Assembly (NCBI RefSeq): GCF_000282895.1
Contig: NZ_ALBQ01000053.1
Coordinates: 1 to 64,000, forward strand
Origin: Sphingomonas sp. ATCC 31555
GTDB taxonomy: Bacteria > Pseudomonadota > Alphaproteobacteria > Sphingomonadales > Sphingomonadaceae
Length of the DNA stretch: 64,000 bases
Direction: 5' to 3'
The notes beneath the pieces were generated by a model. That model was not told where the DNA came from, made no database searches, and was given only the letters and a program-made list of their open reading frames with translations. The position numbers and the translations under genes are program-made. Of this stretch, positions 63,047 through 64,000 are shown piece by piece. Position 1 is the first letter of the stretch. Each line of letters starts with the position of its first letter.

Positions 63047-64000
63047 ATGCCTTCAACCATCAGTTGCGACGTCGCCATTGTCGGCGGCGGCCTTGCGGGC
63101 GGGCTTATCGCGCTCGCAATCCGGAAGAAGAAACCACATTGCTCCGTCCGGCTCATCGAAGGCTCGGCGCGGATCGGCGGCAATCATCTCTGGTCGTTCT
63201 TCGCGGACGACGTGGCGCCCGAGCATCGCTGGCTCGCTGCGCCGCTGATCAGCCATGGCTGGTCGAACTATGATGTCGCATTCCCCGGTCACAGCCGGAC
63301 GCTGCCGGCGCGCTACTATTCGGTGGAATCGGAGCATTTCGATCGCGTCGTGCGCGAGGCGCTGGGGCCCAAGGGCCTGCTGCTCGGCCGCGAGGCGGCG
63401 GACATCACGCCCAACGCCGTCGCGCTTGCCGATGGCGATCTGGTCGAAGCGGATGGCGTGATCGATTGTCGCGGCGTGGGCGACACCAGCGCGCTGCAGC
63501 TCGGCTGGCAAAAATTCCACGGAGCCGAGCTCGCGCTCGCCGCGCTCAACACGGTGCAACGGCCGCTGATCATGGACGCAACGGTGCCGCAGATCGACGG
63601 TTATCGCTTCGTCTACTGCCTGCCGTTCAGCCCGACGCGGATGTTCGTCGAAGATACCTATTACAGCGACACGCCATCGATCGACCTGCTTGCCACCGGC
63701 GCGCGGATCGAAGCCTATGCCGATGCGGCAGGCTGGCAGGTGGAGCGCGTGCTGCGCGAAGAAGTGGGCAGCCTTCCGGTGGCGATGGGCGGCGACCATG
63801 CCGCCTATTGGGCCGCCGGCGGTCGCGGCATCGCCAAGGCGGGCATGAAAGCCGGGCTGTTCCACCCGATGACCGGCTATTCCTTCCCCGACGCAGTGCG
63901 GACCGCCGCGCTGATCGCCGAGGAAAAGGATTATTCCGGCGAGGCGCTGCACCAAATGCTGTATGGCTATTCGCGCGGGCTATGGCGCAAGCGCGGCTTC
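63047..64000 (+). CDS. crtY: Lycopene beta-cyclase (partial, runs off window)
   Basis: The first 318 codons of a flavoprotein cyclase that makes beta-carotene from lycopene. DVAIVGGGLAGGLIALAIRK is the dinucleotide-binding opening; GGNHLWSFF, FVYCLPFSPTRMFVEDTYY and GLFHPMTGYSFPDAVR are characteristic of CrtY. Sphingomonads use it for yellow nostoxanthin-type pigments; the other crt genes probably lie to the right. The ATG at 63047 is used; the region upstream has no long gene and contains the divergent acetyltransferase start. Confidence 0.94.
   Translation, partial: MPSTISCDVAIVGGGLAGGLIALAIRKKKPHCSVRLIEGSARIGGNHLWSFFADDVAPEHRWLAAPLISHGWSNYDVAFPGHSRTLPARYYSVESEHFDRVVREALGPKGLLLGREAADITPNAVALADGDLVEADGVIDCRGVGDTSALQLGWQKFHGAELALAALNTVQRPLIMDATVPQIDGYRFVYCLPFSPTRMFVEDTYYSDTPSIDLLATGARIEAYADAAGWQVERVLREEVGSLPVAMGGDHAAYWAAGGRGIAKAGMKAGLFHPMTGYSFPDAVRTAALIAEEKDYSGEALHQMLYGYSRGLWRKRGF

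Overview
The window reads as chromosomal DNA of a high-GC alphaproteobacterium, most likely Sphingomonas or a close sphingomonad. The grounds are the gene content: a carotenoid lycopene cyclase, two large TonB-dependent receptors, a tryptophan-halogenase-like flavoprotein, two PEPxxWA-CTERM proteins, an ImuA/ImuB mutasome, MipA/OmpV, GH115, and direct-repeat LexA boxes of the alphaproteobacterial type (GTTC-N7-GTTC). No rRNA, tRNA, CRISPR array, insertion sequence or prophage was recognised. Coding density is high and no gene-free stretch exceeds 300 bases; the longest is about 260 bases (54046-54303).

Layout. 1-1000: imuA and the start of imuB on the minus strand behind a perfect SOS box. 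1138-4800: branched-chain 2-oxoacid dehydrogenase operon (E1 alpha, E1 beta, E2; no E3). 4800-10370: secreted esterase, small membrane protein, TonB-dependent receptor, alpha/beta hydrolase and a Phd/VapC-type toxin-antitoxin pair. 10370-17430: cation/proton antiporter, flavin-dependent halogenase-like protein, PAP2 phosphatase, and a three-gene Tad-like surface cluster (TadG-like protein with a beta-helix-like body plus two TadE-like proteins). 17520-24340: very large LamG-domain exoprotein, RarD-type transporter, FabI and a YihY membrane protein. 24350-28600: DnaJ, then a minus-strand run radical SAM DNA-repair protein - hemerythrin - UdgX fusion, headed by a second perfect SOS box. 28668-46770: conserved housekeeping genes, mostly minus strand, in three blocks (proA-nadD-rsfS-rlmH-envC-ctpA-dsbB-coq7; ftsH-tilS-cpoB and a rodZ-like gene; ptsP and a nitronate monooxygenase-like gene). 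46900-54050: GH115, aspartate kinase, ubiG, ung and small secreted proteins. 54300-64000: thiC with a TPP riboswitch, CTERM protein, MipA, DUF2141/sterol-desaturase overlap, second TonB-dependent receptor, an acetyltransferase gene interrupted by one in-frame stop, and crtY running off the right edge.

Main points of interest. (1) Two identical-type LexA boxes, at imuA and at the radical SAM gene, place an uncharacterised radical SAM + UdgX (covalent uracil-DNA binder) module under probable SOS control, with a hemerythrin gene inside the same run; ordinary Ung is also present. (2) A GC-rich palindromic element lies in frame inside two unrelated genes, imuB and the E2 linker. (3) LacI-type dyads with a central CG precede three secreted glycan-related genes (esterase, LamG protein, GH115), suggesting one dispersed polysaccharide regulon. 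(4) An intrinsic terminator behind ftsH appears to carry the ribosome-binding site of the next gene. Functions are assigned by reading motifs and overall protein character only; no database search was run.
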